DNA of 64,000 nucleotides from Luteolibacter rhizosphaerae (GTDB lineage Bacteria > Verrucomicrobiota > Verrucomicrobiia > Verrucomicrobiales > Akkermansiaceae). The DNA lies in the NCBI RefSeq assembly GCF_025950095.1, contig NZ_JAPDDR010000001.1:248001-312000 (forward strand), given 5' to 3'. The translations under genes were made by a program, and so were the position numbers. The notes below the pieces were generated by a model. That model was not told where the DNA came from, searched no databases, and saw only the letters and a list, made by a program, of their open reading frames with translations. Shown piece by piece: positions 9,205 through 19,098 of the stretch. How positions within the stretch are numbered: position 1 is the stretch's first letter; every line of letters begins with the position of its first letter.

Positions 9205-9809
9205 TGAGTGAGTGGGGAAGGGAGAGTGGTGGATGGTTTCAAAAGCTCATCCGCGATGCCTCGCAGGGAAAGCACGCGGGCTTCCGGGCAGGCCGCGATG
9301 GCGGCGCGGGGCATCGAGGAACTCTCTGCCGTGGCGGGATCCTGCACGAGAGCACTGCCGCCCGCCGCCATGATGGCACGCAAGCCCTCGGCACCATCGG
9401 CACTAGCGCCGGTCAGCACCACGCCGGTCAGATCGCTGCCATATGCATCCGCGGCCGATTCGAAGAGGACATCCACCGCCGGGCGGGAATACAGCACCGC
9501 CTCGTCGTTGGAGAAACTGAGGATGTAGTCGGGATCCACCAGCAGATGATAGTTCGGCGGCGCGAAGTAGATCGTGCCGGCTTGCACCTCTTCCTTGTCC
9601 TCGGCTTCCTTCACCGCCATCGCACAGCGTCCGGAGTAAAGCCGGGCCAATCCGCTCGGGCGATCCGGCGGGATATGTACCACCACCAGCACCGCCAGGG
9701 GGTAGTCCGCGGGCAGGGCGGGGAGGATCTGGTTCAAGGCACCGATGGCTCCCGCGGACGCCCCGATCACGACCGCCGCCGGATTTGTGGCTGGATCCTC
9801 TGCGCTCAT
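9201..9809 (-). CDS. cheB: Stand-alone CheB methylesterase domain protein
   Basis: This 202-aa protein is a CheB-type methylesterase/deamidase domain without the usual N-terminal receiver. Catalytic residues are visible: S18 in IGASAGA, H45 in VVVHIPPD and D138 in TGASADGAEGL. In chemotaxis CheB removes methyl groups from receptor glutamates. No receptor, CheA or CheW is encoded nearby, so here it may act on a non-flagellar signalling partner. It overlaps both neighbours by 4 nt (ATGA junctions), and its stoichiometry is probably tied to the CheR encoded just upstream. Without a receiver, control must come from a partner protein. Confidence 0.9.
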   Translation of the reverse strand: MSAEDPATNPAAVVIGASAGAIGALNQILPALPADYPLAVLVVVHIPPDRPSGLARLYSGRCAMAVKEAEDKEEVQAGTIYFAPPNYHLLVDPDYILSFSNDEAVLYSRPAVDVLFESAADAYGSDLTGVVLTGASADGAEGLRAIMAAGGSALVQDPATAESSSMPRAAIAACPEARVLSLRGIADELLKPSTTLPSPLTQ

Positions 9810-10642
9810 GCCTCGCTCCGTTTTTGGTAGATACGTTCCTGCCGTTCGAATTCATCGAAGCTTCCGGCATGCGCGTTGAAACGCAGGCTCTCCTTCGAGC
9901 CAAGACCGAGGAAACCCCGCCTGACCAGCGAGTCGTTGAAAAGTCCCACCGCGCGGTCTTGCAACGGCCGGGTAAAGTAGATCAGCACGTTCCGGCAGGA
10001 AACCAGATGAGCTTCCGCAAAGACGGCATCCGAGGCCAGGCTATGGTCGGAAAAGACCACCTGCTGCCGCAGCGATTTGTCGAATACCGCCCGCCCGTAG
10101 CCCGCGCTGTAGTAGTCGGAGAGAGAGGTCCTGCCCCCGGATTGTTGGTGATTCGCGGTGAAGAGGGAGATGCGATCCAAGTCGTATACCCCGGCCTCCG
10201 CCTCTGCCAGTGCAGCGCCATTGATATCGGTGGCATAGAAGATCGTACGGCTTTCCAGCCCTTCCTCGCGGAAGAGAATCACCAGCGAGTAGAGTTCCTC
10301 GCCCGCGCTACAGCCTGCCACCCAGACCTTGAGGGAGGGGTAAGTCTTGAGGTGCGGCACTACCTTTTCCCGGAGCGCGCGGAAGTAAGAGGGATCCCGG
10401 AACATCTCGCTCACCTGCACCGTCAGGTAGGGGAGCAAGCGGGGGAGCATCGCCTCGTCCCTCAGCACGAGATCTTGCAATTGCGAGAAGCTCGCGCAGC
10501 CGAACTGCTGCTTGGCCTGGGTGAGGCGCCGCTTCAGTGATGCCAAGGAGTAGCCGCGGAAGTCGTAGTGATAGCGCATGAAGAGCGCTTCGAGCAGCAG
10601 GTGCAGCTCGATTTCCTCCGTGCGGGAAGTCTGGCTCTTCAT
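9806..10642 (-). CDS. cheR: CheR-family methyltransferase
   Basis: This 278-aa protein has a CheR N-terminal helical domain (about 1-75) and an AdoMet-dependent methyltransferase domain (about 80-270). Visible motifs are VWVAGCSAGEELYSL (AdoMet loop, near residue 108), ATDINGAAL and VSCRNVLIYF. The family methylates glutamates in receptors. The gene starts 7 nt after the stop of the large hybrid kinase and overlaps cheB by 4 nt, so all four genes form one operon. No TPR or other C-terminal extension is present. The true substrate is unknown. Confidence 0.93.
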   Translation of the reverse strand: MKSQTSRTEEIELHLLLEALFMRYHYDFRGYSLASLKRRLTQAKQQFGCASFSQLQDLVLRDEAMLPRLLPYLTVQVSEMFRDPSYFRALREKVVPHLKTYPSLKVWVAGCSAGEELYSLVILFREEGLESRTIFYATDINGAALAEAEAGVYDLDRISLFTANHQQSGGRTSLSDYYSAGYGRAVFDKSLRQQVVFSDHSLASDAVFAEAHLVSCRNVLIYFTRPLQDRAVGLFNDSLVRRGFLGLGSKESLRFNAHAGSFDEFERQERIYQKRSEA

Positions 10643-10649
10643 TGGAATT

Positions 10650-13600
10650 TCAGCGGGGCATCCAAACGCGGATCAGCGAGAGCAACTTGTCCACGTCCAG
10701 CGGCTTGGCAAGGTAGTCGTTCGCTCCGGCGGCCAGACAGGCCTCCTGATCGTTCTTCATCGCCTTTGCCGTCAGGGCGATGATGGGCAGCTTCTTCCAC
10801 TCCGGGCGCTTGCGGATTTCGCGCATCGCGGTGATGCCGTCCATCTCCGGCATCATGATGTCCATGAGAACAAGATCCACCGCGGCACCCGGCTCCGCCA
10901 GCGAACGCTCCAGCGCTGTCACCGCCTCGCGGCCATTGCGGGCGATCTGGAGCTTCACTCCGCGGCCTTCGAGCAGGCTGGTCAGGGCGAAGACGTTCCG
11001 GACATCGTCTTCCGCGATGAGGATGCGGCGGCCTTCCAGGGCGGCATCGCGATTGCCGGATTTCTCCAGCATGCGCTGTTGTTCCGGCGGCAGCTCGGAG
11101 ACGACCTGGTGGAGGAAGAGGGTCACTTCATCGAGCAGGCGTTCGGGGGACTTGGCTCCCTTGATGATGATCGATTTCGAGTAGCGCCGCAGTCGTTGTT
11201 CTTCGTCCGCAGCCAGTTCGCGGCCGGTATAGACGATCACGGGCGGGAAGGAGTAGCTGTCTTCCTTGCTCAGGGTTTCCAGCAGCGAGAAGCCGGAAGC
11301 ATCGGGGAGGCTGAGATCGAGTACCATGCAGTCGAAGGTGCCGTCCTTCAGCAGGGCCAAGCATCCCGCCGCGGTGCCGGCGCAGGAAGTCTCCACGTCC
11401 AGGGTTCCGAAAAGCTGCTTCATGGCATCGAGCTGGACCGGATCGTCTTCGACCACGAGCACCTTGCGCATCTTCTCGTTCAGGCGTCCCTCCAGCTTCT
11501 GGAAAGCGTCGACGAGCTGTTCGCGCTTCACGGGCTTCAGCATGTATCCCACCGCGCCGAGGGCCAATGCCGTCTGGGTGTAGTCGCTGCCGGAGACCAC
11601 GTGCACCGGGATGTGGCGGGTGCGCGAATCAGCCTTCAGGCGTTCCAGAACGAAGAGCCCGGAATTGTCCGGTAGTCCCACGTCCAGGATCACCGCGCCG
11701 GGAAGGTGCTGCGGGGCGAGGGCGAGGGCTTCTTCCGCCGTGGTGGCGATCAGTCCATGGAAATGCATCTCGTGCGCGAGATCCAGCAGGATGCGGGCGA
11801 AGGCCTCGTCATCCTCCACGATGAGGATCACGCGCTTCGAACCGCTGAGCTGCTCGCGGTCATCGATGACGCGGGGTTTGGCGGGATCGACCGGCTTCGG
11901 CGTGGGTGCGGCTGTGGCGGGCTGACGGATCTCCGCGGTCACGGGGGCGGCTGGCAGGGCGGGAGTATTCGAGAGCGGCATCGGGTGAGCCGGTGCCACG
12001 TGGATGCAGGGAAGCGTGAGCGTGAAGGTGCTGCCCTTGCCCGGCTCGCTCTGCAGCTCGATTTCGCCGCCGAGCAGCCATGCGAGCTGGCGGGAGATGG
12101 AAAGCCCCAGGCCGGTGCCGCCGAACTTCCGGTTGCTGGCGGCATCCGCCTGGTAGAAGGGCTCGAACACGGAGCGCTGGAATTCGGGATCGATGCCGAT
12201 GCCGGTGTCCTGCACGGAGATGCGGATCTTCTTCGGTCCCGCCGGGGTGATGCGGCAGCTCACTTCGCCGCGCTCGGTGAATTTCACCGCGTTCGAGAGC
12301 AGGTTCTTCAGGACCTGCATCAGACGCTGGGTGTCGGTCTCGATCTCGGCCGGGACCTGCGGGTCCAAGGTCATGTGCAGGGCGACGCCCTTCTGGGCGG
12401 CGATCGGTTCGAAGATCGCCTTCAAGGTTTCGATCAGGCTGGCTGGCTTCACCGGCTCCGCGTGGATCTCCATGTGGCCGGCCTCGATCTTGGACAGGTC
12501 GAGCACGTCGTTGATCAGGTTCAGCAAGTCATTGCCGGCGGTCTCGATCGTCTGTGCGTATTTGATCTGTTCCTCGTTCAGGTTGCCCGGGCGATTGTCC
12601 GCCAGGATGCGGGCAAGGATCAGCGAGGAATTCAGCGGCGTGCGGAGCTCGTGCGACATGTTCGCAAGGAAGTCCGACTTGTAGCGGCTGGCCTGCTCGA
12701 CGAGGCGGGCCTGGCTTTCCAGCGATTGCTTCGCCTTGATCAGGTCGTTGCGCTGACCTTCCAAGGTCGAGGCCTGCTCGGAGAGCTGGAAATTCACCTG
12801 CTCCAGCTCGGCTTGCTGGAGTTCAAGGCGCGATTGGGTCTCGCGCAGTGCGTGGCTTTGCTCTTCGAGTTCCTCGTTCGAGACGCGCAGCTCTTCCGCC
12901 TGCGCCTGTACTTCCTCGGATTGCTGTTGGGTTTCCTCCAACAGTTCTTGTAGATGTTCGCGGTAGAGGGCTGCCTTCACCGCGAGGGCGATCTGCTCGG
13001 ACGACTGCTGCAGGAACTCCTGCTTCTGCGGTGTGAGCGGATGGATGAAGCCGAGTTCGATCACCGCATTCACCAAGTTGTCGGTGGCGGCGGGTAGGAC
13101 GATCAGGTTTCGTGGAACTCCCTCGCCGAGTCCGGAGCCGATCCTGAGATAGCCATCCGGCACGTCATCCAAACGGCGGGCTGCCTTCTCGGCGACGGCG
13201 CGGCCGAGCAGTCCCTCGCCTGTCTTGAATTGTTCGGGGATCTCGCTGGAGGCTGTGACGCCAGTGAGGGCGACCCGGTCGAAATAATCTCCGCGGCGGA
13301 CGAAAAGTGCACCGGCATGGGCATCCACGTAGTTGCTCAGGAAAGCCAAGACACTTTCTCCCAGCGCGCCCAAGGTTCTCTCTCCGGACATCACGCTGCC
13401 GAGTTCCAGCTTGCCCACCTGCATCCAGTCGGCCTTTTGGCGCAGGGTCTGAGCCCTCTGGAGAAGGCCGAGGACGGCGAGAGCCAGGCCGATGCCCAGA
13501 CCTGCCGTGACGAAGCCGCTGCTCACCGCGATGCTATGGGCTCCCTCCATTTGTTCGATGAGCGTGGTGCGCTGGCGGTTTTCCTCGCGCCTCATGGCGG

Positions 13601-14108
13601 CCAAGTTTTCCCGAAGCTGGTCCATCGCTTCCTTGCCACGATCCGTCACCACCAAGGCGCGAGCCGCCTCGAAGCCGTTGTCCCGGCGCAAGCGGATCGT
13701 TTCATCCATTTCTTCCAGCTTGGCCGCGATCTGTGCCTCTACCTGATGGAAGAGATCCCGTTGCAGGACATTCCCGTCGGTGAGTCCGCGCATCTTTTCC
13801 ACCTCGCCTTGGATTGCGGTCAGCGTGGCGTAGTAGGGCTGAAGATAGCGCTCGTCACCGGTGATGACGAAGCCGCGTTGGCCGGTTTCGGCATCCTTCA
13901 ACAGGGAGGCGACGGTATCGAAAGAGGTGATGACCGTGTGGGTCTGCTGGACTTGCTCCTGAGCTTTGCGCAAGGCATTCGTGTTGCGGTAGGCGTTGTA
14001 GCCGCTGAAGAGGAAGAACGCCACGGCCGCGGCGAATCCGATGTAGATGGGGACCTTGCTTCCTGCCTTCTGCGACGGAAGCGGGGAGGGGCGGAGCGAA
14101 TTCGGCAT
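10650..14108 (-). CDS. Membrane hybrid histidine kinase (CHASE3-GAF-HisKA-HATPase-3xREC)
   Basis: With ATG at 14108 the protein is 1152 aa; the frame is open further upstream, but that part looks non-coding. Order: membrane span (about 19-38); CHASE3 sensor (about 40-190, with [13 protein letters not shown]); second span (about 192-217); GAF (about 240-372); long coiled coil (about 378-475); HisKA with H486 in [11 protein letters not shown]; ATPase domain (about 590-720, [12 protein letters not shown]); three receivers (about 775-890, 900-1015, 1035-1150; [13 protein letters not shown], [11 protein letters not shown] and [12 protein letters not shown]). It is the first gene of the operon with cheR, cheB and a second hybrid kinase. 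It probably senses a periplasmic cue and passes phosphate through several receivers. Confidence 0.92.
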   Translation of the reverse strand: MPNSLRPSPLPSQKAGSKVPIYIGFAAAVAFFLFSGYNAYRNTNALRKAQEQVQQTHTVITSFDTVASLLKDAETGQRGFVITGDERYLQPYYATLTAIQGEVEKMRGLTDGNVLQRDLFHQVEAQIAAKLEEMDETIRLRRDNGFEAARALVVTDRGKEAMDQLRENLAAMRREENRQRTTLIEQMEGAHSIAVSSGFVTAGLGIGLALAVLGLLQRAQTLRQKADWMQVGKLELGSVMSGERTLGALGESVLAFLSNYVDAHAGALFVRRGDYFDRVALTGVTASSEIPEQFKTGEGLLGRAVAEKAARRLDDVPDGYLRIGSGLGEGVPRNLIVLPAATDNLVNAVIELGFIHPLTPQKQEFLQQSSEQIALAVKAALYREHLQELLEETQQQSEEVQAQAEELRVSNEELEEQSHALRETQSRLELQQAELEQVNFQLSEQASTLEGQRNDLIKAKQSLESQARLVEQASRYKSDFLANMSHELRTPLNSSLILARILADNRPGNLNEEQIKYAQTIETAGNDLLNLINDVLDLSKIEAGHMEIHAEPVKPASLIETLKAIFEPIAAQKGVALHMTLDPQVPAEIETDTQRLMQVLKNLLSNAVKFTERGEVSCRITPAGPKKIRISVQDTGIGIDPEFQRSVFEPFYQADAASNRKFGGTGLGLSISRQLAWLLGGEIELQSEPGKGSTFTLTLPCIHVAPAHPMPLSNTPALPAAPVTAEIRQPATAAPTPKPVDPAKPRVIDDREQLSGSKRVILIVEDDEAFARILLDLAHEMHFHGLIATTAEEALALAPQHLPGAVILDVGLPDNSGLFVLERLKADSRTRHIPVHVVSGSDYTQTALALGAVGYMLKPVKREQLVDAFQKLEGRLNEKMRKVLVVEDDPVQLDAMKQLFGTLDVETSCAGTAAGCLALLKDGTFDCMVLDLSLPDASGFSLLETLSKEDSYSFPPVIVYTGRELAADEEQRLRRYSKSIIIKGAKSPERLLDEVTLFLHQVVSELPPEQQRMLEKSGNRDAALEGRRILIAEDDVRNVFALTSLLEGRGVKLQIARNGREAVTALERSLAEPGAAVDLVLMDIMMPEMDGITAMREIRKRPEWKKLPIIALTAKAMKNDQEACLAAGANDYLAKPLDVDKLLSLIRVWMPR

Positions 14109-14517
14109 GAGGATAGGTACGGAAAAAGGGGGAGACGGGCAGAGGTGAATCGCCTCAAACACCGTGACGTGGTTTGCCACTTCGTGGCCGTGAAGCGCTA
14201 GCTTCAATCGGGCAAAAGGCAAGGGGCAAGGAAGGACGTCGGATTCCGCAATATTTCGGTTAGGAAAAGCGGAGTAGACACTACGTGTTGATACCCGTTC
14301 GCAGGGGATTGCAATGTGCCCTCCGAAGGTAAGGCACATTGCGCGATTCAAGGGTCTTGAGGCTCTGAGAACCCTGTAAATGCGTGGATTCAGCTCAATG
14401 GCATGAGCTTTGCGAAAAGGAGCGATCACCGACTCCCTCAGCGCCGAATCCTTCATGCACCGAAACGTCGAGATCCGATACACTCCACGAAAGCTCAGCA
14501 CGGGGCTTTCGGGACTG
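14109..14517 (+). other. Divergent intergenic region with a perfect inverted repeat
   Basis: About 400 bp separate the kinase start (minus) from the small membrane ORF (plus). I see no gene of quality here. GCAATGTGCC (14311-14320) and GGCACATTGC (14333-14342) form a perfect 10-bp inverted repeat with a 12-nt spacer and no T-run, a candidate operator or RNA hairpin. The region must hold the promoter of the signalling operon, but I cannot place it firmly. Confidence 0.4.
14311..14342. promoter_or_regulatory. 10-bp perfect inverted repeat (candidate operator or hairpin)
   Basis: The arms GCAATGTGCC and GGCACATTGC are exact reverse complements, 12 nt apart, about 200 bp upstream of the hybrid kinase ATG and in front of the plus-strand genes. 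The missing T-run argues against a terminator. Confidence 0.4.
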
Positions 14518-14691
14518 ATGTCGTTTCCGGACACCTCTCATTCGGTGATGCGACCCGATCAACCCGCTCCATCCACTGCGGCGGGAGCAGGGCGGCCGAC
14601 CGGATCCAAAACGCTTTTCTTCCTCTTCGTGGCGACCTTCTCCGCCGTGTTTGTCCTCTTCGTCTGCTGGCAGCTCGGCCGCTGGCTTTAA
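14518..14691 (+). CDS. Possible small single-pass membrane protein, 57 aa
   Basis: The frame has a Pro/Ala/Gly-rich soluble N-terminus and one C-terminal membrane span ([20 protein letters not shown]). ATG at 14518 is used here; ATG at 14548 is also possible and neither has a strong ribosome-binding site. It ends 26 nt before the beta-barrel gene, so co-transcription is plausible. No family is recognised. Confidence 0.4.
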   Translation: MSFPDTSHSVMRPDQPAPSTAAGAGRPTGSKTLFFLFVATFSAVFVLFVCWQLGRWL

Positions 14692-14717
14692 TCCTTTTCC
14701 GTTAGCAACCGAATACC

Positions 14718-15305
14718 ATGAATACCAGAACCGCAGTGACCCTCGCTCTCCTCGCCGCACCCTCCGTGATGCTGGCAGGCGAGGCCGAGTACACGAATAC
14801 CACCACCACGACCTCCGCTCCTCCATCTTATTCCTCCGATCATGTCGGTTGGTATCTCGGCGGCGGGGTCGACTACTTCTTCGATGCTGAAGAACCGTTC
14901 TATAACGGTCACTTGGGCTACGATTTCGGTGGCGGTCATTCGCTCTTCCTCGAGTCCGGCTGGCTCGGCACCGAGGAATTCGTGTTCCCGTTCAATGTCG
15001 ACATCGACATCGTCCCGATCACGCTCAACTACAAGTATGAGTACATGTTCAACGAGCGCTTCGGTCTTTATGCAGGCCTTGGTGCCGGTGCTTCGAATGT
15101 GGACGTGAACGTCGGTTTCGTCAGCGACGACGACTGGACCCTCACCGCCCAAGCCTTCGCCGGTTTGGTTTACAATGTCTCCGAGAACTTCGAGATCTAC
15201 GGCGGTGCGCGTTACCTCTGGATCGATGATCCGGATCTCTTCGGCGCGACCTTCGACAAGTTCGACGATGTGAGCGCCGGTGTGGGCGTCCGCTTCAACT
15301 TCTGA
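14718..15305 (+). CDS. Outer-membrane beta-barrel protein
   Basis: This 195-aa protein has a clear signal peptide (MNTRTAVTLALLAAPSVMLAG), a short T/S-rich linker, and then alternating amphipathic strands typical of a small OmpA-type/porin-family barrel (WYLGGGVDYFF, FGLYAGLGAGA, FEIYGGARYLW). It ends in an aromatic residue (GVRFNF), the usual barrel-insertion signal. An intrinsic terminator follows the stop. The role could be structural or transport-related and cannot be read from the sequence. Confidence 0.85.
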   Translation: MNTRTAVTLALLAAPSVMLAGEAEYTNTTTTTSAPPSYSSDHVGWYLGGGVDYFFDAEEPFYNGHLGYDFGGGHSLFLESGWLGTEEFVFPFNVDIDIVPITLNYKYEYMFNERFGLYAGLGAGASNVDVNVGFVSDDDWTLTAQAFAGLVYNVSENFEIYGGARYLWIDDPDLFGATFDKFDDVSAGVGVRFNF

Positions 15306-15333
15306 CCGGTTTCCTGCCAAAACGCAATCGATT

Positions 15334-15374
15334 GGCCATCCCCCAGCGCGTCGGGGGGTGGCCTTTTTCTTTTC
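15334..15374 (+). terminator. Rho-independent terminator after the beta-barrel gene
   Basis: GGCCATCCCCC (15334-15344) pairs with GGGGGGTGGCC (15353-15363) and is followed by TTTTTCTTTT on the plus strand, about 28 nt after the stop codon. Confidence 0.9.
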
Positions 15375-15504
15375 AGGTGCAGGCGGGGCGGGGTGTCAGG
15401 TTGACAGTTCGTCTCCGTCGGGATCAAAGTGCATAAAATTGCAGTTCGGCGAAAACTTTCGCGCGGACTTGCGTTTAGGGTTACGCCACCAGACATCTCT
15501 ATCC

Positions 15505-18500
15505 ATGAGAAACAGCTACCTCCTCCTTGCCGCCGTATTGGCGGCGCCCGCTGCGATCGCCGCGCCACCCACCGGCGGCATTACCCGCCATGTCTGGACC
15601 GGGGTAGGGGGATCGGAACTGTCGAATCTCCGCGCTCTGGGGACGTTCCCGAACAGCCCGAGCCAGACTTCCACGCTGAACAGCACCTTCGACTGTCCCC
15701 GGGATTGGGCGAATGACTACGGCACTCGCGTCTTCGGCTGGGTGCACGCCCCTGTCACCGGCAACTATCGCTTCTACATCCATTCCGATGACCAGAGCGA
15801 GCTGTGGCTAAGCACGAACGAATCGCCCGACCAGAAACGCAGGATTGCGGGTGTGTCCGGCTGGGTTCCGGCCGGTGCTTGGAATGACTCGCCGGATCAG
15901 ACCTCCGTGGTGATCCCGCTCGTGGCCGGTAAGTACTATTTCATCGAAGCCCTGCAAAAGGAAGGGGGCGGCGGCGACCATTTGGGCGTTGGCTGGACTC
16001 ACCCCAGTCAGGCCTCGATTGCCTACATTCCGGCCTCCCGCCTCAGCACTTGGCAAAACGTCGCGCCGATCGCGAATGCCGATACCGCCTACCTGCATGT
16101 GGGCACCAGCGCGGTGGTGCCGGTGCTCTTCAACGACGTGGAGCCGAACGGCCAATCCACATTCAATACGGCCAGTCTCACGGTCATTAGCCTACCGAGT
16201 CAGGGCTCTGCCACGGTGCTGGCAGGGGGCAAGATCCGCTACACCCATACGGGTACCGGGGCCGGTACCGACAGTTTCACGTATCGGATTGCAGATGCCT
16301 CGGGTCTGACCGCGGAGGCGACCGTGCAGGTCAATATCTCCGCCGATGCCCGTCTGCCGCTGGCGAACTCCCGGATGCCCGCGAACCCTCCGCCGCAACA
16401 GCTCACCGCGATCAATGCCTTCCCGAGCATCGGCTTCAGCGAGCCGCTCGACCTGGCCACGCCGCCAGGTGAAACCAACCGGCTGTTCGTGGTGGAAAAG
16501 GGTGGAGATATCGAAGTGATTCCGAACCTGGCAGCACCGGCCGCACAAACCTTCCTGAATCTGGATGCAATCGTGAACGCGCGGACAGCGCAGGGCGAAG
16601 CCTTCATGACGAACGGCGAGGCGGGCCTGCTCGGCCTGGCCTTCCATCCGCAGTATGCGACGAACCGCCGGTTCTTCGTCTACTATAGCCTTCGTATTAA
16701 CGGGACACCTTACCAGCGGCTCTCGGAGTTTGCCTGCTCCGCGGGCAATGCGAACTTGGCCGACTCCACCTCGGAGAAAGTCTTCCTCCAGCTTGCGGAC
16801 GACTACGACAACCACAATGGCGGTTGCGTGAAGTTCGGCCCGGACGGCTATCTCTACCTCAGCTTGGGCGATGAGGGGGACCAGAACGATGCGGGAGACA
16901 ACTCGCAGAAGATCACCAAGGATTTTTGGTCCGGGATGATCCGGATCGATGTGAACGTGGATCCCGCGAACTACGGCGCAAATCCGAACCTCGCCCCGAA
17001 TCCTCACGCCGGCATCGTGCTCCACAGCCCGTCCGGCAACCCGCGCTACAAAGTGCCTGCGGATAATCCCTGGGTCGGCGCTACCACCTTCAACGGTCAA
17101 GCCATCTCGGGGAATGTCCGCAGCGAGTTCTATGCGGTGGGACTGCGGAATCCCTGGCGCTTCTCCTTCGATACGAACGGGGACCTCTGGCTGGCGGATG
17201 TCGGTGGCGGCTCGTGGGAGGAGATCAACAAGGTCGTGAAAGGCGGCAACTACGAGTGGGCCTATCGTGAGGGCATCACCAGCCAAGGTCCGCGCTGGAA
17301 CCAGCGGCCCTCCGGTTGGACCGGGGCGAATCCGCCCCTGCTGGCCTACGGTCACGGCTCCGGCTCCTTCCAAGGGAACTCGGTGACGGGTGGTCTCGTT
17401 TATCGCGGCACGCGGCTTCCGGCCCTTACCGGGAAGTATATTTTCGCCGACTACTCCTCGGGCAACATCTGGTCGCTGGATCCCGCCGTGGGGGCTTCCT
17501 CCTTCACCCGCCTCACCGGCGAGGGGGGTATCGTGGGTTTCGGCACCGATCCCTCGAACGGCGATCTGCTGCTCGCGGATATCAATGGTCAAGTCCGTCG
17601 GCTCGTTACCCAAGCGGTCGATACCGGCTTCCCGGCGACTCTGTCGGATACCGGGCTCTTCGACGATGTCGCCACGCTCACGCCGACCGCCGGTCTTGTG
17701 GCCTATGACGTGAACCTGCCTTTCTGGTCGGATCACGCCAAGAAGCGCCGTTGGTTCGGCATGCCCGCTCTCAACACCACCATGGCATTCAGCGGGGAGG
17801 GTTCTTGGACCACTCCGGCGGGAACCGTGTGGGTGAAGCATTTCGATATCGAAACCACGCGCGGCAATCCCGCGACGAACCGCCGGCTCGAAACGCGCGT
17901 GCTGGTGCGGAATGCGGAGGGTGCCTACGGCGTTTCGTATCGATGGAATGCCGGCGGGACCGAGGCGACGCTTGCCGCCGAGGCAGGGGAAGAGTTCAAC
18001 CTTTCGATCCTGGTCAATGGCACGCCGACCAACCAGCTCTGGCGCATCCCATCGCGTTCGGAGTGCATGACCTGTCATACTGCGCAGGCCGGACATTCGC
18101 TGTCCTTCAATACCCGGCAGCTCAATCTTCCCGGCACGATCGGTCTGGATACCGGCAACTTCATCCAGCTTTTGAAGGACTCGGGTTACTTGACCGAGAT
18201 GAACGAGGATACCGACCTGCTGCCGAAGCATGTCGCCACCAATGACAGCGCTTACTCGATCGAAGCCCGTGCCCGCGCGTGGCTCGATGTGAACTGCTCC
18301 TACTGCCACAAGCAGGGTGGCACCGCTCCCACGAACTTCGACGCGCGGGTGACGGTTCCGCTGTTCAATATGAACCTGATCAACGTATCGCCCACCGGTG
18401 GCACCCAGCATCCGGATGACCGCCTCATCGTCCCGGGTGCTGAAGAGCGCAGCGTGGTGATCCACCGCGCCGCCAACCGCAATAGCTACTCGCGCATGCC

Positions 18501-18939
18501 CCCGCTGGGCTCGAACGTGACCGATCCCGCAGGCGTGCAGCTCTTGATCGATTGGGTGGAATCTCTTTCGGGCCGACAGAGCTTGGCGGCTTGGACGGCG
18601 GAGCATCTCGGGTCGCTACCGCCCGGAGATCAGGCCGCGACGGCGGATCCCGATGGTGACGGCCGCGACAACCGTGCCGAGTTCCTGGCACTGACCGATC
18701 CGACGACTGCCGATGCGGGGCTTGCTCCGGTGAGTTCGATTTCCGGCGGTCTGATGTCGATCACCTTCCCGGTTCTACCCGGGCGCGGGATGATCCTGGA
18801 AAGCTCGGATGATCTGGTGGATTGGAGCGATTGGCCGGGGGCCGGGAACAACGGGCTCGAGCGCAGTGCGCCGTGGCAGATCCAGGTTCCCGTCGAGGCG
18901 GGGAAGACCTTCTATCGCGCGCGGATCGAAGAGCGCTAA
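15505..18939 (+). CDS. Secreted PA14 / sugar dehydrogenase (PQQ-type) / cytochrome c fusion
   Basis: With ATG at 15505 (signal MRNSYLLLAAVLAAPAAIA) the protein is 1144 aa. Order: PA14 carbohydrate-binding domain (about 26-182); cadherin/VCBS-like domain (about 186-280); glucose/sorbosone dehydrogenase-type six-blade propeller (about 299-712, with GEAGLLGLAFHP and GLRNPWRFSFD); a C-terminal region with two haem c motifs, CMTCH near 854 and CSYCH near 931; and a DPDGDGRDNRAEF tail. It probably oxidises a sugar or sugar acid in the periplasm and passes electrons through its own haems. The substrate is unknown. A TTGACA at 15402 might be part of its promoter. Confidence 0.9.
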   Translation: MRNSYLLLAAVLAAPAAIAAPPTGGITRHVWTGVGGSELSNLRALGTFPNSPSQTSTLNSTFDCPRDWANDYGTRVFGWVHAPVTGNYRFYIHSDDQSELWLSTNESPDQKRRIAGVSGWVPAGAWNDSPDQTSVVIPLVAGKYYFIEALQKEGGGGDHLGVGWTHPSQASIAYIPASRLSTWQNVAPIANADTAYLHVGTSAVVPVLFNDVEPNGQSTFNTASLTVISLPSQGSATVLAGGKIRYTHTGTGAGTDSFTYRIADASGLTAEATVQVNISADARLPLANSRMPANPPPQQLTAINAFPSIGFSEPLDLATPPGETNRLFVVEKGGDIEVIPNLAAPAAQTFLNLDAIVNARTAQGEAFMTNGEAGLLGLAFHPQYATNRRFFVYYSLRINGTPYQRLSEFACSAGNANLADSTSEKVFLQLADDYDNHNGGCVKFGPDGYLYLSLGDEGDQNDAGDNSQKITKDFWSGMIRIDVNVDPANYGANPNLAPNPHAGIVLHSPSGNPRYKVPADNPWVGATTFNGQAISGNVRSEFYAVGLRNPWRFSFDTNGDLWLADVGGGSWEEINKVVKGGNYEWAYREGITSQGPRWNQRPSGWTGANPPLLAYGHGSGSFQGNSVTGGLVYRGTRLPALTGKYIFADYSSGNIWSLDPAVGASSFTRLTGEGGIVGFGTDPSNGDLLLADINGQVRRLVTQAVDTGFPATLSDTGLFDDVATLTPTAGLVAYDVNLPFWSDHAKKRRWFGMPALNTTMAFSGEGSWTTPAGTVWVKHFDIETTRGNPATNRRLETRVLVRNAEGAYGVSYRWNAGGTEATLAAEAGEEFNLSILVNGTPTNQLWRIPSRSECMTCHTAQAGHSLSFNTRQLNLPGTIGLDTGNFIQLLKDSGYLTEMNEDTDLLPKHVATNDSAYSIEARARAWLDVNCSYCHKQGGTAPTNFDARVTVPLFNMNLINVSPTGGTQHPDDRLIVPGAEERSVVIHRAANRNSYSRMPPLGSNVTDPAGVQLLIDWVESLSGRQSLAAWTAEHLGSLPPGDQAATADPDGDGRDNRAEFLALTDPTTADAGLAPVSSISGGLMSITFPVLPGRGMILESSDDLVDWSDWPGAGNNGLERSAPWQIQVPVEAGKTFYRARIEER

Positions 18940-18953
18940 ATGTGATCAGTCGC

Positions 18954-18994
18954 AACGCCGTGTCCGGGGCTGGCCCGGGCACGGCGTTTTGATT
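18954..18994 (+). terminator. Rho-independent terminator
   Basis: AACGCCGTGTCCGGG (18954-18968) pairs with CCCGGGCACGGCGTT (18974-18988) over 15 bp with one wobble and a 5-nt loop, then TTTTGATTT. It lies 14 nt after the stop of the dehydrogenase fusion. Confidence 0.9.
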
Positions 18995-19098
18995 TCGGGG
19001 GTGATGAAAATTGTGCAATTTAATGCAACATTGTCCTTGTCGGTTCGTATCCAAGGTGACATCCTCAACTCCATACGAAACCCCTGATCGAACGACTC

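Noticed and set aside
11706..12953. 415-aa plus-strand frame over the large kinase
   Set aside because: Antisense of the well-supported hybrid kinase.
14284..14294. 11-bp string CGTGTTGATAC also present at 41392-41402, both upstream of regulators
   Set aside because: Many shared 11-mers are expected by chance in 64 kb, and the flanks do not match.
16192..18606. 804-aa minus-strand frame
   Set aside because: Antisense shadow of the PA14/dehydrogenase/cytochrome gene; no recognisable motif.
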